A stretch of 64,000 nucleotides of DNA, taken from assembly GCF_046630445.1 (NCBI RefSeq), contig NC_092338.1:343237501-343301500 (forward strand), written 5' to 3'. The position numbers were made by a program, and so were the translations under genes. This DNA comes from Rutidosis leptorrhynchoides (Eukaryota > Streptophyta > Magnoliopsida > Asterales > Asteraceae). Each line of letters opens with the position of its first letter. Position 1 is the stretch's first letter. This document shows, piece by piece, positions 21,773 through 33,870 of the stretch. Under the pieces are notes generated by a model that was not told the DNA's origin, did no database searches, and worked only from the letters and a program-made list of their open reading frames with translations.

Positions 21773-24202
21773 TGTAAGACCCGAATATTTATCTTGTATA
21801 CTTGTGTATTATGGTGTTCAAGGGTGTGGGTTTTATTGTATATAAATTAAAATGCAAAAGAAACTGTTTCAGTAGGGTCGCGCGCCGCGCGGGTTTGGGG
21901 CGCGCCGCGCCATTTGGCGCTGACAGAATCCTTTGTTTTAATTGGTTTAAATGAAGGGTATTTGGGTAATTTCACTTGGGGCCGGATTTGTGAGCCATAT
22001 TAGCTGGTTTGGATCAGTTTTGGATGATATTCACATCCATTCATCACTCTCAAACTATTTTAGAGAGAGAGAGAGATTCTAGAGAGAGATTTAGGGTTTT
22101 GGTGAAGAAGGAGGCCGAATTGATCAAAAGCTCGAGTTCTAAAGTTGTTCCTTTCGTTCCTAGCTACGTTGTGGTAGTATTGGTAAGCTCAAACTCCGAA
22201 TTTCATTTATTGGATTTGTTATTCAAGTTAGGGTTTTGAGTTAGTTTGATGAAAAACCCTTTTAGATGATGAAATGGGTTTAGTGATGCTAGTAATTGGG
22301 TTTATTGTTAATTGTTGGTGGATTTTGGGTTGGTGGACTAATTGGCCATGTTTAGGACTTGAAATTGAGTTTAATCACTTAAGTTAGTGATTAAGGAAGT
22401 ATTGAAACCCATTTAAGGTTAATTGGTTGACTAATTGTGACTTTGGGTCAAATTAGGGTTTGGTGGTGATTATGACCCATTTGGCGATTTAATGAGGTTT
22501 ATAAACTTGAAATGGATTAAGTTGAAGTATAAAACCAAGTTAAATGTGTTTTGGTGTCAAAACTTGTAAATGGTGAGATTTTGACTTAATGGGTCAAAAT
22601 TAGGGTTTAAGTGTCAAAATGGGTATGACACGTGTTTAACACTTGAGTTCGGGTTTAATTGGCGTATTAGGACCATTCTTACTTGTGTTAGTGATTATTG
22701 GTTAGTTTTGGGCACGGTTTGTTGCTTGGAAGTGCATTTGGGTCAAATTTCACTAAGTGTCGAATTGGGTTGATTTGTGAATCCACTCTAAGTGTATTGT
22801 TGTAATTGTGATAATGGAATAGGTATTTTCCATTGGCGAGTTGCGGTTTACTTGGAAGCATTCTTCAAGACTTCAAGGTGAGTGATAATATCCTATGTGC
22901 ATATGTATGTGTAGGATGGGTGCGGGTCGGGTGAAGTGATTCTCGGCTATAGAGCTCACTTCACATATAGATGGATTTGATAGACTTGCGTTTAGATCCA
23001 ATTGGCACGGTTGTGCGTTTTGGTTGACCATACTTGGCGAGGTACACGTTTTGTGTGTACACTATCACACGTGATTGTGATGTGGATGATATAACCCCAA
23101 TGGCGAAGGGTTTTGAGTTGGAGAAGTGAATCGCGTGTAGTTCGGATTCACGATGACGCGTGTAGTTCGGTCATCTTATCAAAATGAATCTCGTGTAGTT
23201 CAGATTCATGGTGACTCGTGTAGTTCGGTCATCTTATCAAAATGAATCTCGTGTAGTTCGGATTCATGGTGACTCGTGTAGTTCGGTCATCTTATTGAGG
23301 TAGTAATCTCGTGTGGTTTCGGATTACTAAGGCTCGTGTAGTTCGGCCAACCTCGATGTTGTGAAGATAGTAATCTCGTGTGGTTTCGGATTACTAAGGC
23401 TCGTGTAGTTCGGCCATTATTCATTGTGGTATTTGGTTCTCGGTATTGGGTTAAGGTGTTAACCTTGTTCGTTTATATTGTTATATATTAATGTATTGTT
23501 GTGTTGTAGCTAACCCTCCGGGTGTAGCTATTTGGCGTTGTTCACATCGTCGTTGGTGAACTTATATTGTTATTGTATCTTTAGCTCGTTGCTTAGAGAT
23601 CGTACGGTATGCTTAGTGTAGTGCCTTATATATGGATGCCTCGGTATGCGGTATTTGTTATTTTGTGGCGTGTCCATTTTATACATATATATGTATGTAG
23701 TATATTATCATTCACTAAGCGTTAGCTTACCCTCTCGTTGTTGACTCTTTTTATAGATTGCATGCGGACGGTGGCTCGGGTAAGCGCGGGGACTAGAAGA
23801 CTTGCATAGTTGCTTTAGAGACTTGCTTTTGGATTTATTAGGATTGGGTAGCGTATCCCCAATCGCCATGCTCGGCTTTGTTTTGGATTAAAAGTCTTAT
23901 GGTCCAAAATTGTATTTTGATACTTAAAGGGTAATTTGGGTCAATGTGGGCCCCGCTTCGTAAACTAAATTTTATTAATGGAACGCGCTAGTTTTCATAT
24001 ATTGAACATGCGGTTAAAAGCATTTTGTCTAAATACGTCGGGAACTAGTCAAACATTTTCGCATTTAAAGACTTTCCGGACAGTCAGGTTTGGCGCGCCG
24101 CACGGCCTATATGGCGCGCCGCGCCAGGTGGCAGTTCAGCAAAAAAAAATTTGTTGTTGTAATTTTACACGGTTTAATCGCGGGTTGGTTTGGGTTGTTA
24201 CA
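21773..24202 (+). repeat. 3' LTR of the gag-only element (2430 bp)
   Basis: It has the same length as the 5' LTR and is near identical, with scattered differences such as those near 22678, 22721-22725 and 23412-23418. It is followed directly by the ATCGA target duplication. Confidence 0.92.
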
Positions 24203-24207
24203 ATCGA

Positions 24208-26845
24208 GCATGACATGACGGGTACCGAGCGAAGGAAACGTGGCATGGTTGGGGTAGATTCGGGATGAATGAGGAATCTTTTAATGGTTCCTAGGTTATA
24301 GTTGTCTCGGATGATGTGATTGTTGTCACATCGAATTCATTGCGAGCCGGGAAGTGTTACAGTGGATTCGTTTAGTTAAGTGAGTGAGCCAACTCACGAG
24401 TTCGGCGCGTACTTAGTCACCGTACATAGTGGGTGCATTGTTGGGATTGTCATTGGTTGTAGTTACTCATCGTAACTAGGAGGACCGATTTGTGTGTGTA
24501 CGACGGAGACTTGAATCCCGTGATGGGATGTAGCAAGTCTAATGATAAAAGAATTGGGTTACACTCGGTAGAGTGTGTGGTTAGAGAACCGTGTAAGGAT
24601 TCTAGTTGTGAGTCGCCTTGGAATTGGTGAATCGAGGAGTCTTCGGGTCGCTAAACTCATGGGAGTGGGACCTGTATGACGGTGATTGCGTAGTGTGTTA
24701 GCGTGTTGTGGATTATAGGGTAACATTCCTAACGGAATACCCCTTGATGTTGTGGTCGTGTCGATGTGCGAAAGAGTGTAAGACTTGGTGTTGCCAAGCA
24801 TCTCCTTAGTGTTGGATGAAAAGTTTCGTTAGGCTACATCTTTTGGCCTTGTGGAAATTGCGGGTAACGTGTGATCACTAGGAACTTCCGATAAGACAAT
24901 AAACCGTAACGTTTGTCGGGAAGGTGTGACTGGGTCATTATTGTGTAGAGATGGGTGACATCGGGTGTGTGGAACCTAAAGATCGAGTTTCTAAAATTCG
25001 GTTGATTGAGGTTGGAGTTTGCATGACACAGCGTCAGGTACCTTCTTATACCTGCTAGTGTAATGTTCAACTCCGGTGATGATGTGATCACTTTGTGCTT
25101 AGGGTGCCCGTGAGATACCCTTGGAAGAATCGAAGATTTTAAATAGTGATCGACGGGTGATAGTAATTCGACAGTTGCAAAAGTCGAAGTTTAAGAGCAT
25201 TGCAGTAAATACTTCTTAGGAAGTGGCGGATGAGCGAATGTTGTTGCTCTTAAGTGTTGGACGGGTAAAGATGACCGGTGATCCGGTGATGGACTTAATG
25301 GTCAGTTAAGCCAAAGGTTATGATGAAGTGTTGATATTGCGGTCGACACAATTATTGTGCCGGATTGGTCACTCTTCTCCATGAGAGTGAGCAATTGTTG
25401 ATAACGATTCGTTAAGTGGAAGGTCAGGTGATCTCGACTGAGAATCACGACTAAGTAAGCGGAGTGACATATGCCTAGGCTTAGATGCATATGTAGGACT
25501 TTGGTGGAATTCGCTTTGCGAACGATGAAGGGCTATTAGTTATGATTTGTGGCATGAAGGTGCGATGTCATCGCGTGTACGACATCTCTAGTGATTGTGT
25601 ATGATGGCTCCGAGAGCTAAAGTAAATTTGCGGTGATTCGGTGATTATGATCAATGATGAGAATGATCATGTTTGTGTTGTGGAATGGCAATTTCGCGGG
25701 ATGTTATCGTCTTGGCGGTGAGAATGTGGAGCTGAATCCTAAGTGGGGGAGTTTTAATACCGTACGAGGAAGCTCCAGTGGTGTTATATAAAGAGAAGTG
25801 GCGTAGTGTACCGTGCTAGGACTCAATAGGGATTTGGAATCCCTAACGAGGAAGAGTGACGGGTTGCTAGCGTCGACTCAAGATCGTGCGTTACGATTGA
25901 GAGTTACAATTCCGGAATGTTATGTATAGAATCATGATGATAGGATCGAATAGAGTGTAGGTCTTCTTAAGAAAAGTGGTCGTGTGGTACAAATGTGCGG
26001 TATGAGACCAAATGTGAAGTTTGAGATCCCGGAGTCAGAGAATGAAACCATCGTTGCGGGTGCTCTCGTGATGTAAGATTGGGTTGGTGCGAAACCCGGA
26101 TAGTACTGTTGCGTAGGTACGAGTTCGATTTCGGTATGGATACTATATTTTCCCTTTCGGGAAACGTGATCGTGGAAATCGTCAGTGGATTATTCCATTT
26201 TATGGACGATTGTGAGGCGCGGAGTGCCGGTTCCGATTGTCTCACATAGAGACGCGCGGATGTTGTTTGTTTGGGAGGGTGTTTGCCCTAGTGTTATGAC
26301 CCGTTGGTTACATTGAAATGTCGAGGCCATCCTTAATGGACGGTCTAGGTAGGAGGATTCACCCGGCGTTGGTGAATATTTTCGTGGGTCGTGTGGCGAA
26401 TTGTGAAATTGTTGTGATGATAATTCACTATTGACGGGATTCTAGTACACGAATAGTTTCCATGCTAGTACTAGGGGGTCGTCTTGTGTGGTTGTGTTGT
26501 AGGGTTTGGAGGAGAAACCCTGTGTCGAGTATTGGTGAGTTGTTTGGCACGTGGTGTATTATTGTCGTCCTGGATTAATTCAGAGACCGATGGTCGTGTG
26601 TGGATTAATTTATGGGAAAGTTTGTGCCCCTAGTGTGATTAGTTGGCGATACCGAGATTTCTTCGTTGAAGGAAGGTAGCTTGTTGCGAGTTGTAGCCGA
26701 GAGAACTTGAAGGAATATATGGTGTTTTCTGTATTTCCTAAGTGGGCAGTTTGAACGTTGAGCGCGTGAAGTATCGCTTGTTGCGGTAATGCACGCTAGT
26801 GATTATTAGCGTGTGGTGAAAACTTCGGATTAATGGAAATTGTTA
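24208..26845 (+). other. Outer element internal region, right piece
   Basis: Continuation of the outer element after the nested insertion. It is non-coding: short minus-strand ORFs at 24559-26245 are not supported. Parts align with the post-gag region of the nested element, and a PPT-like aagtgggggagtttt occurs near 25742. The end near 26845 is a junction to unrelated sequence rather than an LTR. Confidence 0.55.
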
Positions 26846-26876
26846 TTGGAATTATTGCGGACATCGGTCTAATAAG

Positions 26877-26962
26877 TTCTTTATATAGCGATTATATATT
26901 AAATTTCAAGTGTTTCCTACTCGAAATACTTGAAATTAAATATATAATCGCTATATATACAA
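26877..26962. repeat. Long near-perfect hairpin
   Basis: Arms 26882-26911 and 26928-26957 are complementary over 30 bp with one mismatch. Pairing continues through GTTTC/GAAAT, leaving a six-base loop, for about 35 bp in all. The composition is AT-rich with a GCGATT core. It could be a foldback insertion or a small-RNA precursor; nothing shows expression. Confidence 0.75.
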
Positions 26963-27028
26963 AAACAAAATTGGGGGAGGTGAGATGTAGACAATCCTTC
27001 CCCTATTCTAGAATAAAGACAAGTCATT
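26963..27028 (+). repeat. Unclassified dispersed-repeat tail, left piece
   Basis: A ttgggggaggtgagatgtag segment continues, across the minus-strand element, into 35757-35860 (ctccacccgaagtgaaacac...gacctccggcc). The join restores one continuous repeat-like sequence. The family may be a LINE or SINE tail but is not identified with confidence. Confidence 0.45.
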
Positions 27029-28924
27029 TGTAACACCGTACGTTTTTTTTAAATCACAGCGGAAGCATAATATATTGATATTTAAAAACCATACGTAGTA
27101 ATTAATTAAACCATAGTAATTACAGCCATCCAGGTGTTACGTTAACCAAAAAAGCTTTTACACATATATGGGTATCAAAATATAAACATCAGAGTGTAGC
27201 CTGTCAAACATATCCAAAAGCAACCGCTCCCAAAACTATAGCATGCAAAAAACCTGCAAGGGAGAAACTGTGGGGGATTAGCATAAAGCTAAGTGAATGG
27301 AATTATCCTAACAGTCATAGGTATCTAGCATCAAGCTAAGCACAATGACATAGCATCAACAAGGTAAACCAGAATGGTAACACTAGGCTCGGCGGCTTGT
27401 ACTGGCTATTAACTACTAGTTGAACGAGCTAGAGTTTACCGAAAGTTCCTGTTACCGTCTCCCTCGCATGGTAATCCGGACGCAGGGGATGCGTCATTCA
27501 AACTATACTACACAAATAGTAACTCTTGAACCCAACCTGACAGCAAGGTTGACCTTATGCTCAGCTTTATACTCAAAGCTGATTACCGGTTAGACATCAT
27601 AGCCGATAATACCCAAGTGCACATAATCATCACATAAGCATAAACATCATATGCTAACTCATTAGGTATAACATGGCAGGACAATAGTAGCATAACCTGC
27701 TACTACATACATATAACATTTAAGATAGTCTCACTCACCTGATAAACAGCAAGAACTCAGAAGTCTTATATTACTGAGCCTTCTCCGTTCCCTTATTACC
27801 TGAGAATACCATATCTCAAGTTAGTACATATTTAACCCATAAAATCATCAATTCATACTCTAAACAACATCATATAGCCTAATATATTCATATATGACAA
27901 GTTTACATGGTTTCTCATCCAATTGCAACTATCCCACGCGTGTAGAACGAGGCATACGCGCCATCCCGTCATTTTGACCCAAATTAAATTTTGATTTAGT
28001 GTTTCAAAACTTCACCATTAGAAACTACACCTCATTACATTTCCAACCGTAGTTTATTCATCAAAACTGGAGTTACGGTTTGAAAGTTACGACCAAAACA
28101 AGTTTTCCAAAAATCTGCCAGACTGCAACCGCGCGGTTGCACCCTGCAACCGTGCGGATGCACCTGCAACCGTACGGATGCACCCTGCAACCACACGGAT
28201 GCACCCAAAATGTCCCGGATACACCTCGTAACCGTACGGATGCATCCTGCAATCGTACGGGAGCTGTTCATCAGCATCAGGTCGCTGTTTTCGTGATTTT
28301 TAACCCCAAATCTCGTTTTTGCACTATTTTGACACTACAAATCACTTAGGAAACATATATAACTCATATACAAACGTTTTCTAACATTAGTTTGACATAA
28401 ACAACACATTAAAATCACTTTTTGATTCAAAACCCACTTTTACCAAAACCTAAACAAAAACCCATTTTGCAAATTGATTTGGCTATGAAAATCTGATTAT
28501 TTTACCTTGTTAGATTTGTGAAATCACAAGGAATGATTTTTCAACTTCAATTTAACACAAAAACGAGAATCAAAGGTTAGGGTTTTTGAGATTTAGGAGC
28601 GTATGTGTGTGTGTATAGAAATTTCCAAAAATGGAAATAAAAGAAGCAGATGCATATAAGGCACAACGGGGTTTCTTCATGAGGAGGAAACCTCTTTCGT
28701 GATACACACGGTTATTTACCAGTTATCTGAAATATGAAACACCACATTAAGTGATCCAAACGAGGTCCAAATTAAATAAACAAACCTGTTCTATGACCCT
28801 TGTCACAAACTGGTCTCAACTATATAATTAAATAATTATAAACATATAATTATTAAAATAATATATAATAACACATAAGGGTAACTAGGACAATTACCAC
28901 CAGGCTCAATGTGAGGTTGTTACA
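27029..28924 (-). repeat. 3' LTR of the minus-strand element (1896 bp)
   Basis: It is bounded by TG at 27029 and CA at 28924 in plus-strand reading. A minisatellite of about 20 bp units with ccgtacgg-type palindromes lies at 28117-28262. It has one more unit than the other LTR, explaining most of the length difference. Confidence 0.9.
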
Positions 28925-28941
28925 AATCTACCCCCTTAAAG
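28925..28941 (-). promoter_or_regulatory. Polypurine tract (minus strand)
   Basis: Read on the minus strand, CTTTAAGGGGGTAGATT lies directly before the 3' LTR. The natural pol stop codon (TAG) lies within it at 28928-28930. Confidence 0.85.
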
Positions 28942-30115
28942 GAGATTTCGTCCTCGGAATCTGGTCAAGGTCAAACAAACGAGGGTTACGAGTTCTCATC
29001 AACTCTTATGTCTCCCATGTTAGGTTTGAACCTAGATTGTGTTTCCACTCAACTAATACCATCGGTATCTGCTTATGCCGTAACTTAGTAATCTTCTTGT
29101 CTACAATTCTTACAGGCTCTTCCACTAACTTCTTATTCATATCAACTTTCAAATCTTGCAGTGGTAGAATCTGACTTTCATCGTCTATTTTGCACTTATG
29201 AAGATAACACACATTGAATGTGTTATGAATACCAGCTAACTCAGCAGGAAGATCTAATACTACTGTCTGATCATTCAACTCCTGTTGTATTCTAAACGGC
29301 CCAATGTACCTCGGAGCTAACTTGCCTCTTTTACCAAAACGAATGACTCCTTTCCAGGGCGACACTTTCAAGTATACCTGCTCACCTACATTGAAAATAA
29401 CTGGCCGTCTGCGCGGATTGGCGTACATATTTTGTCTTTCTCTTGTGGCTTTTAATTTCTCAATTGCAATTGCCACTTTCTCTGTAGTTAACTGTACAAT
29501 CTCTGGACCCGCAAATTGTTTCTCTCCAGCTTCTAACCAACAAGTCCGCGTTCTACAGCGACGACCATAGAGCATTTCATAGGGCGGCATGCCTATACTA
29601 GAGTGATACGAATTGTTGTAAGTGAATTCAATCAAAGGTAGATGAGAATCTCACGATCCTCCATACTCTAATACATAAGCTCTTAACATATTCTCTAACG
29701 TCTGAATAGTACGTTCACTTTGACCGTCTGTTTGAGGATGATACGATGTGCTGAGATTAACTCGAGTACCCAAATTCTTCTGTAAACTCTGCCAAAAATT
29801 GGACACGAACCTCGAATCCCTATATGATACAATAGATAATGGTATTCCATGTTGAACTATAATCTCATTCACACTTAGTTGGGCTAACTTGCTGAGTGAA
29901 GCTGTCTCAGTTATGGCCAGAAAATGCGCGCTTTTAGTCAATCTGTCAACTATCACCCAAATCATGTCATGAATTTTCTGGGTTCGGGGTAACTTTGTTA
30001 CAAAATCCATCGTTATGTGCTCCCACTTCCACTAAGGAATCTCAAGTTGACGTAATGACCCGTAAGGTTTTTGATGTTCAGCTTTTACTTGAGCGCATAT
30101 ATGACACTTTTTCAC
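28928..30115 (-). pseudogene. pol: Integrase and chromodomain-like tail, disrupted
   Basis: This is the continuation of pol in the same frame as RT. The zinc-binding part is interrupted by a stop at 30116-30118 and another near 30031. The catalytic core (30010-29651) shows MDFVTKLP and the SERT motif carrying the third catalytic residue. Where the second catalytic Asp is expected the copy reads SYRDSRF, so that Asp is replaced by Tyr. A TGA at 29651-29653 replaces a Trp-like position before DSHLPLIEF. The C-terminal part (29635-29006) has the GPF/Y module (RYIGPFRI) and a chromodomain-like segment (EEPVRIVDKKI...VEWKH...TWET). A further stop at 29006-29008 cuts the last 25 codons. Confidence 0.85.
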
Positions 30116-32443
30116 TTAATGCGCGATATCTTTCTTCATTGTTGGCCACCAATATAAAGGTTTCAGATCATGATACATCTTCGTACTTCCAGGATGGATA
30201 GACAATCTCGATTTGTGCACTTCATTCAAGATTAAATCCCTCAATCCTCCGAGCAAAGGAACCCAAATTCTGTTACTCAAAGTCTTTAATCCACAAAAAT
30301 CATCAATTAAATCCACTTTTCGCTTTACTAATATCTCAGATTTCAAATGTTCATCCTTCAAGGCTTCTAATTGTGCTATCTTTAATCGATCAATCAAATC
30401 TGGCACAATCTCAATTCGCATGAATTTTACATTGTCAGTGGATTTCTTTCGACTCAAAGCATCTGCAACTACATTTGCCTTTCCTGGATGATAATGAATT
30501 TCACAATCATAATCCTTGATTAGCTCTTGCCACCGTCTCTGACGCATGTTTAATTCTTTATGCGAAAATATATGTTGAAGACTCTTGTGGTCGGTACAAA
30601 TCACACAATGAGTGCCGTAAAGATAATGTCTCCATAATTTCAATGCAAATACAACTGCAACCAACTCTAGATCATGTGTCGGATAATTCTTCTCATGAGT
30701 TTTCAACTGTCTTGAAGCATAGGCAATAACTTTCTCTCTCTGCATTAACACACAACCCAATCCAGTTAATGACGCATCACAATACACAACGAAATCTTCT
30801 GTACCCTCAGGTAACGCTAAAATCAGAGCTTGGCACAACAGCCGTTTCAATGTCTGGAAGGCATTTTCTTGCTCATCGCTCCATCTAAAAGTTACATCTT
30901 TCCTGGTTAACTTGGTCAATGGACCCACAATCTTTGAGAAATCTTTAATAAACCTTCGGTAGTAACCGGCTAAACCTAGAAAACTCTTAATGTCTGTCGG
31001 TGTCTTCGGTGAATTCCAATTCATTACCGCTTCTATCTTAGACGGATCAACTTTGATACCCTCTTGGCAGATAACGTGACCTAAAAACTGTACTTCTCTT
31101 AACCAGAACTCACATTTACAAAACTTGGCGTACAAATTTTCCCGTTTTAATAGTTCTAATACTTGTCTCAGATGTGTAGCGTGTTCTGATTCTGTCTTTG
31201 AATAAATCAAAATATCATCGATAAATACTATCACGAATTTGTCGAGAAACTGTCTGCACACCCGATTCATTAAATCCATGAATATTGCTGGCGCATTTGT
31301 CAACCCGAACGGCATAACTAAAAACTCGTAATGACCATATCTTGTACGAAAAGCTATCTTTGGAATATCTTCCTCGGCTACACGAACCTGGTGATAACCT
31401 GATCGTAGATCAATTTTAGTAAAGTATAATGCCCCTTGTAGCTGATCAAACAAATCATCAATTCTCGGCAACGGGTACTTGTTCTTCACTGTCCTTTTAT
31501 TTAGTTCTCTGTATTCAATGCACATACAGAGAGTTCCGTCTTTCTTCTTTACGAACAACACTGGTGCACCCCATGGCGAAGAACTTGGCCGAATAAACCC
31601 ACGATCTAGCAATTCCTGAATTTGTGACATCATATCATGAATCTCGAATGGTGCTAATCGATACGGAGCTTTAGCAACTGGTGTGGATCCCGACAACAAC
31701 TCAATTTTATATTCTACTTCCCTAACTGGCGGTAAACCCGGTAATTCATCTGAGAAGACTTCTGGGAATTCGGACACTATCGGGATATCGGACACGAATT
31801 TCTTTTCTTTCTTTGCGTCGATCACATATGCTAGAAATGAATCACACCCCTTGGCTAACAATTTCTTAGCTTTCATCATCGAAATTAATGGACAATTAAA
31901 CCCGCCCCGGTCACCTTGGGCCACAGCCCGTGTCCCATCGGCCAAAGAAAAATGAATTATTTTCTTATCACATTTTATACTTGCCTTATGGCGGCCTAAC
32001 CAATCCATACCTAATACGACATCAAAGCTCGGTATAGGCATAACAAGACAAGTCATAGGGAATTCATTCCCATCTATTTCAATGGTTACTCCAGACACAG
32101 AGGTTGTGACTGGAATCGGTCTACCATCACCCACTTCTATTCTTAAAGGTTCAGATAATACGTTGATAGGCAATTTCAACTTATCACATAGTGTAACAGA
32201 CATAAAAGAGCGATTTTCTCCACAATCAAATAACACACGAGCCGGCGAAGAATTTATCAGAAACATACCGGTAATCGCATCGTCAGTTTCAGTAGCTGTA
32301 TCAACCGACATTTGAAAGGCTCTTGCTTCAAGTGGTGGAGGATTCTTTCGCTTTTGTCCCGTTGAAGAAGCAGAGGATCCTCCGACTGACATTGTTCTTA
32401 CTCCGGTCCCTACCCAGAGCTCACTCGCCTTGCAGAAGGACAA
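30116..32443 (-). pseudogene. pol: Protease, reverse transcriptase, RNase H of the minus-strand element
   Basis: A 775-codon open frame. The protease has the active-site region [10 protein letters not shown], with Cys where Ser or Thr normally follows the catalytic Asp. RT motifs are intact: [41 protein letters not shown] and the FIDD catalytic box. RNase H follows with [24 protein letters not shown] and [15 protein letters not shown]. The N-terminal part of the integrase zinc region ([13 protein letters not shown]) ends the frame at a TAA. The first Met is in a region that overlaps the end of gag in another frame. Activity is improbable because of downstream lesions. Confidence 0.9.
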
Positions 32444-33702
32444 TCAGCTGATCGATGACTCGGTTTTTTGCAATTCCAACAAACATTTTCTCGAAATGAA
32501 CAAACTTGAACATCATGACCCATCACTCCACACCTTATACACCTTTTTGTCGACTCTGTATAGGGTCCAGCATGTGTTGACCTACACACATTGCACCACG
32601 ATTTCTGACTTAAATTACTACTACTGCTTTGGGTAACCCTACCTCTTTGTTGGTTACCATGAGATCTTCTAGATTTACTACTCATTTGGCTCGTCTGGCT
32701 TGACACTTGTTTTGGTTGCGACATATGCTCTCTCTGTTTACTCTTGGTGGCTTTAGCGTCTCCTTCCACCGTTCTTGCCATAGCGAACGCTTGTGGCAAG
32801 GTTGTTGCTAATCTTAGCATCGATCGGTATTCAGGCAATATCATTTCAAAAAACTGATCAATTCTGGATTGTTCGTCAGGAAGCCATGGTTGTACAAAGC
32901 GGAGTTTGTCTGTGTACTTTTCGATCACTTCATCAATTGACATATGCTCAGTCATTCTTAAATTCATAAACTCGCACTTTATCTTGGAGATTTTGTAAGG
33001 AGTACAATACTGCTCGCACACCTTTGCTGAAAATTGTTCCCACGTCATTTGGTTTAATTGTTCTTTGGGCACTTGGGCGGTCAAAGAATCCCACCAGCCC
33101 ATTGCTTTCTTTTTCAGAAGTCGGCTTGCATAAGTAACACGCAATTCAGGTTCGCATTGACAAGCATCCAATGCTCGATCCACTTCGCGCAGCCAATCTA
33201 AGGTGTCTGTCGGGTTTGTACTTCCAGAATACTCTGGGAGTTTACAATCTATGAACTGTTTAAATGTACATTTCTTTCGGGTTTCAACAACTGGTTGCGG
33301 TATCATTTGCAATGGGTAAGTGTACATAAACTGGTTAGGATATTGATTTCCAGTTTGGAGGGGTATCTGATTAGGTTGTGGTGTTTGGAATTGAGGAGGT
33401 AACGGAGATTGGTACTGTTGTTGTTGCTGAGATGAACTCCTAGTGGGTGCAGGCCCATGTTGGGGAAATGGAAAACCAGGAGGTGGCGTTTCCACATTTG
33501 CCCCTAGGGTACGTGCAGAAAGAGTATTTTCTAGTTCTGTAATATTTTCTCGAGTTTCCTGTAGCTCGCTTTCCAACCTCTGGATGTATTCTCCTTGATC
33601 TTCATATGAAATTTCACCATCTGTCGGAGCTCTGAAGATACCAGGGGTCGGGGGAGCATGAACATTCTGTTGTCCGTCAGGCATCTTTAACCTGTACTGC
33701 AC
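32410..33702 (-). CDS. gag: Gag polyprotein of the minus-strand element
   Basis: A 430-codon intact frame. The N-terminal third is Gln/Pro-rich; a predicted coiled segment ([20 protein letters not shown]) precedes it. The central Gag domain includes the [23 protein letters not shown] and [13 protein letters not shown] segments. The C-terminus has a [14 protein letters not shown] knuckle and a [14 protein letters not shown] knuckle. It overlaps the start of the pol frame by about 34 bp in a different phase. Gag and pol are usually one frame in this clade, so this is more likely an indel than programmed frameshifting, though the latter cannot be excluded. Confidence 0.88.
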   Translation of the reverse strand: MQYRLKMPDGQQNVHAPPTPGIFRAPTDGEISYEDQGEYIQRLESELQETRENITELENTLSARTLGANVETPPPGFPFPQHGPAPTRSSSQQQQQYQSPLPPQFQTPQPNQIPLQTGNQYPNQFMYTYPLQMIPQPVVETRKKCTFKQFIDCKLPEYSGSTNPTDTLDWLREVDRALDACQCEPELRVTYASRLLKKKAMGWWDSLTAQVPKEQLNQMTWEQFSAKVCEQYCTPYKISKIKCEFMNLRMTEHMSIDEVIEKYTDKLRFVQPWLPDEQSRIDQFFEMILPEYRSMLRLATTLPQAFAMARTVEGDAKATKSKQREHMSQPKQVSSQTSQMSSKSRRSHGNQQRGRVTQSSSSNLSQKSWCNVCRSTHAGPYTESTKRCIRCGVMGHDVQVCSFRENVCWNCKKPSHRSADCPSARRVSSG

Positions 33703-33855
33703 ATCATCTCACCAAAGCTTAGTGGATAACTTGTTAGTACCTAAGACTAACATACAACTTCCACATTCACTTAACTCTACCCCACGGATATGTTTGACAC
33801 AACATAAGCAAGGTTTGGTAACATGACATCCATGTGTACACATTGCCAAACCTAC

Positions 33856-33867
33856 GCTCTGATTCCA
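33856..33867 (-). promoter_or_regulatory. Primer-binding site (minus strand)
   Basis: On the minus strand TGGAATCAGAGC follows the 5' LTR after three bases. It is the initiator tRNA-Met type with one difference (A for T at position 4). Confidence 0.8.
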
Positions 33868-33870
33868 ACT

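Larger units (their letters stand above)
15703..24207 (+). mobile_element. Complete gag-only LTR element (TR-GAG type), with TSDs
   Basis: Two 2430 bp LTRs (15708-18137, 21773-24202) flank a 3635 bp interior with PBS, one gag gene and PPT. The identical 5 bp ATCGA at 15703-15707 and 24203-24207 is the target-site duplication. The interior has no protease, RT, RNase H or integrase, only gag and long structured non-coding sequence, so it is non-autonomous. The LTRs differ at only a handful of positions, so the insertion is recent. It is nested in the outer element of related type. Confidence 0.92.
12346..26845 (+). mobile_element. Outer gypsy-like LARD element, split and 3'-truncated
   Basis: It has a 5' LTR (12346-15113), a tRNA-Met PBS and about 3.2 kb of internal sequence in two pieces (15114-15707 and 24208 to about 26845), separated by the nested element at 15708-24202. 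No gag or pol is readable. The second piece resembles the post-gag region of the nested element; for example the block around 24700-24840 follows 19600-19740. No 3' LTR is found: sequence changes to an unrelated hairpin and repeat tail near 26850. The right border is approximate. Confidence 0.7.

Noticed and set aside
31683..31955. Plus-strand ORFs across 29304-32315
   Set aside because: They are antisense shadows of the minus-strand pol gene, which has clear RT and RNase H motifs.
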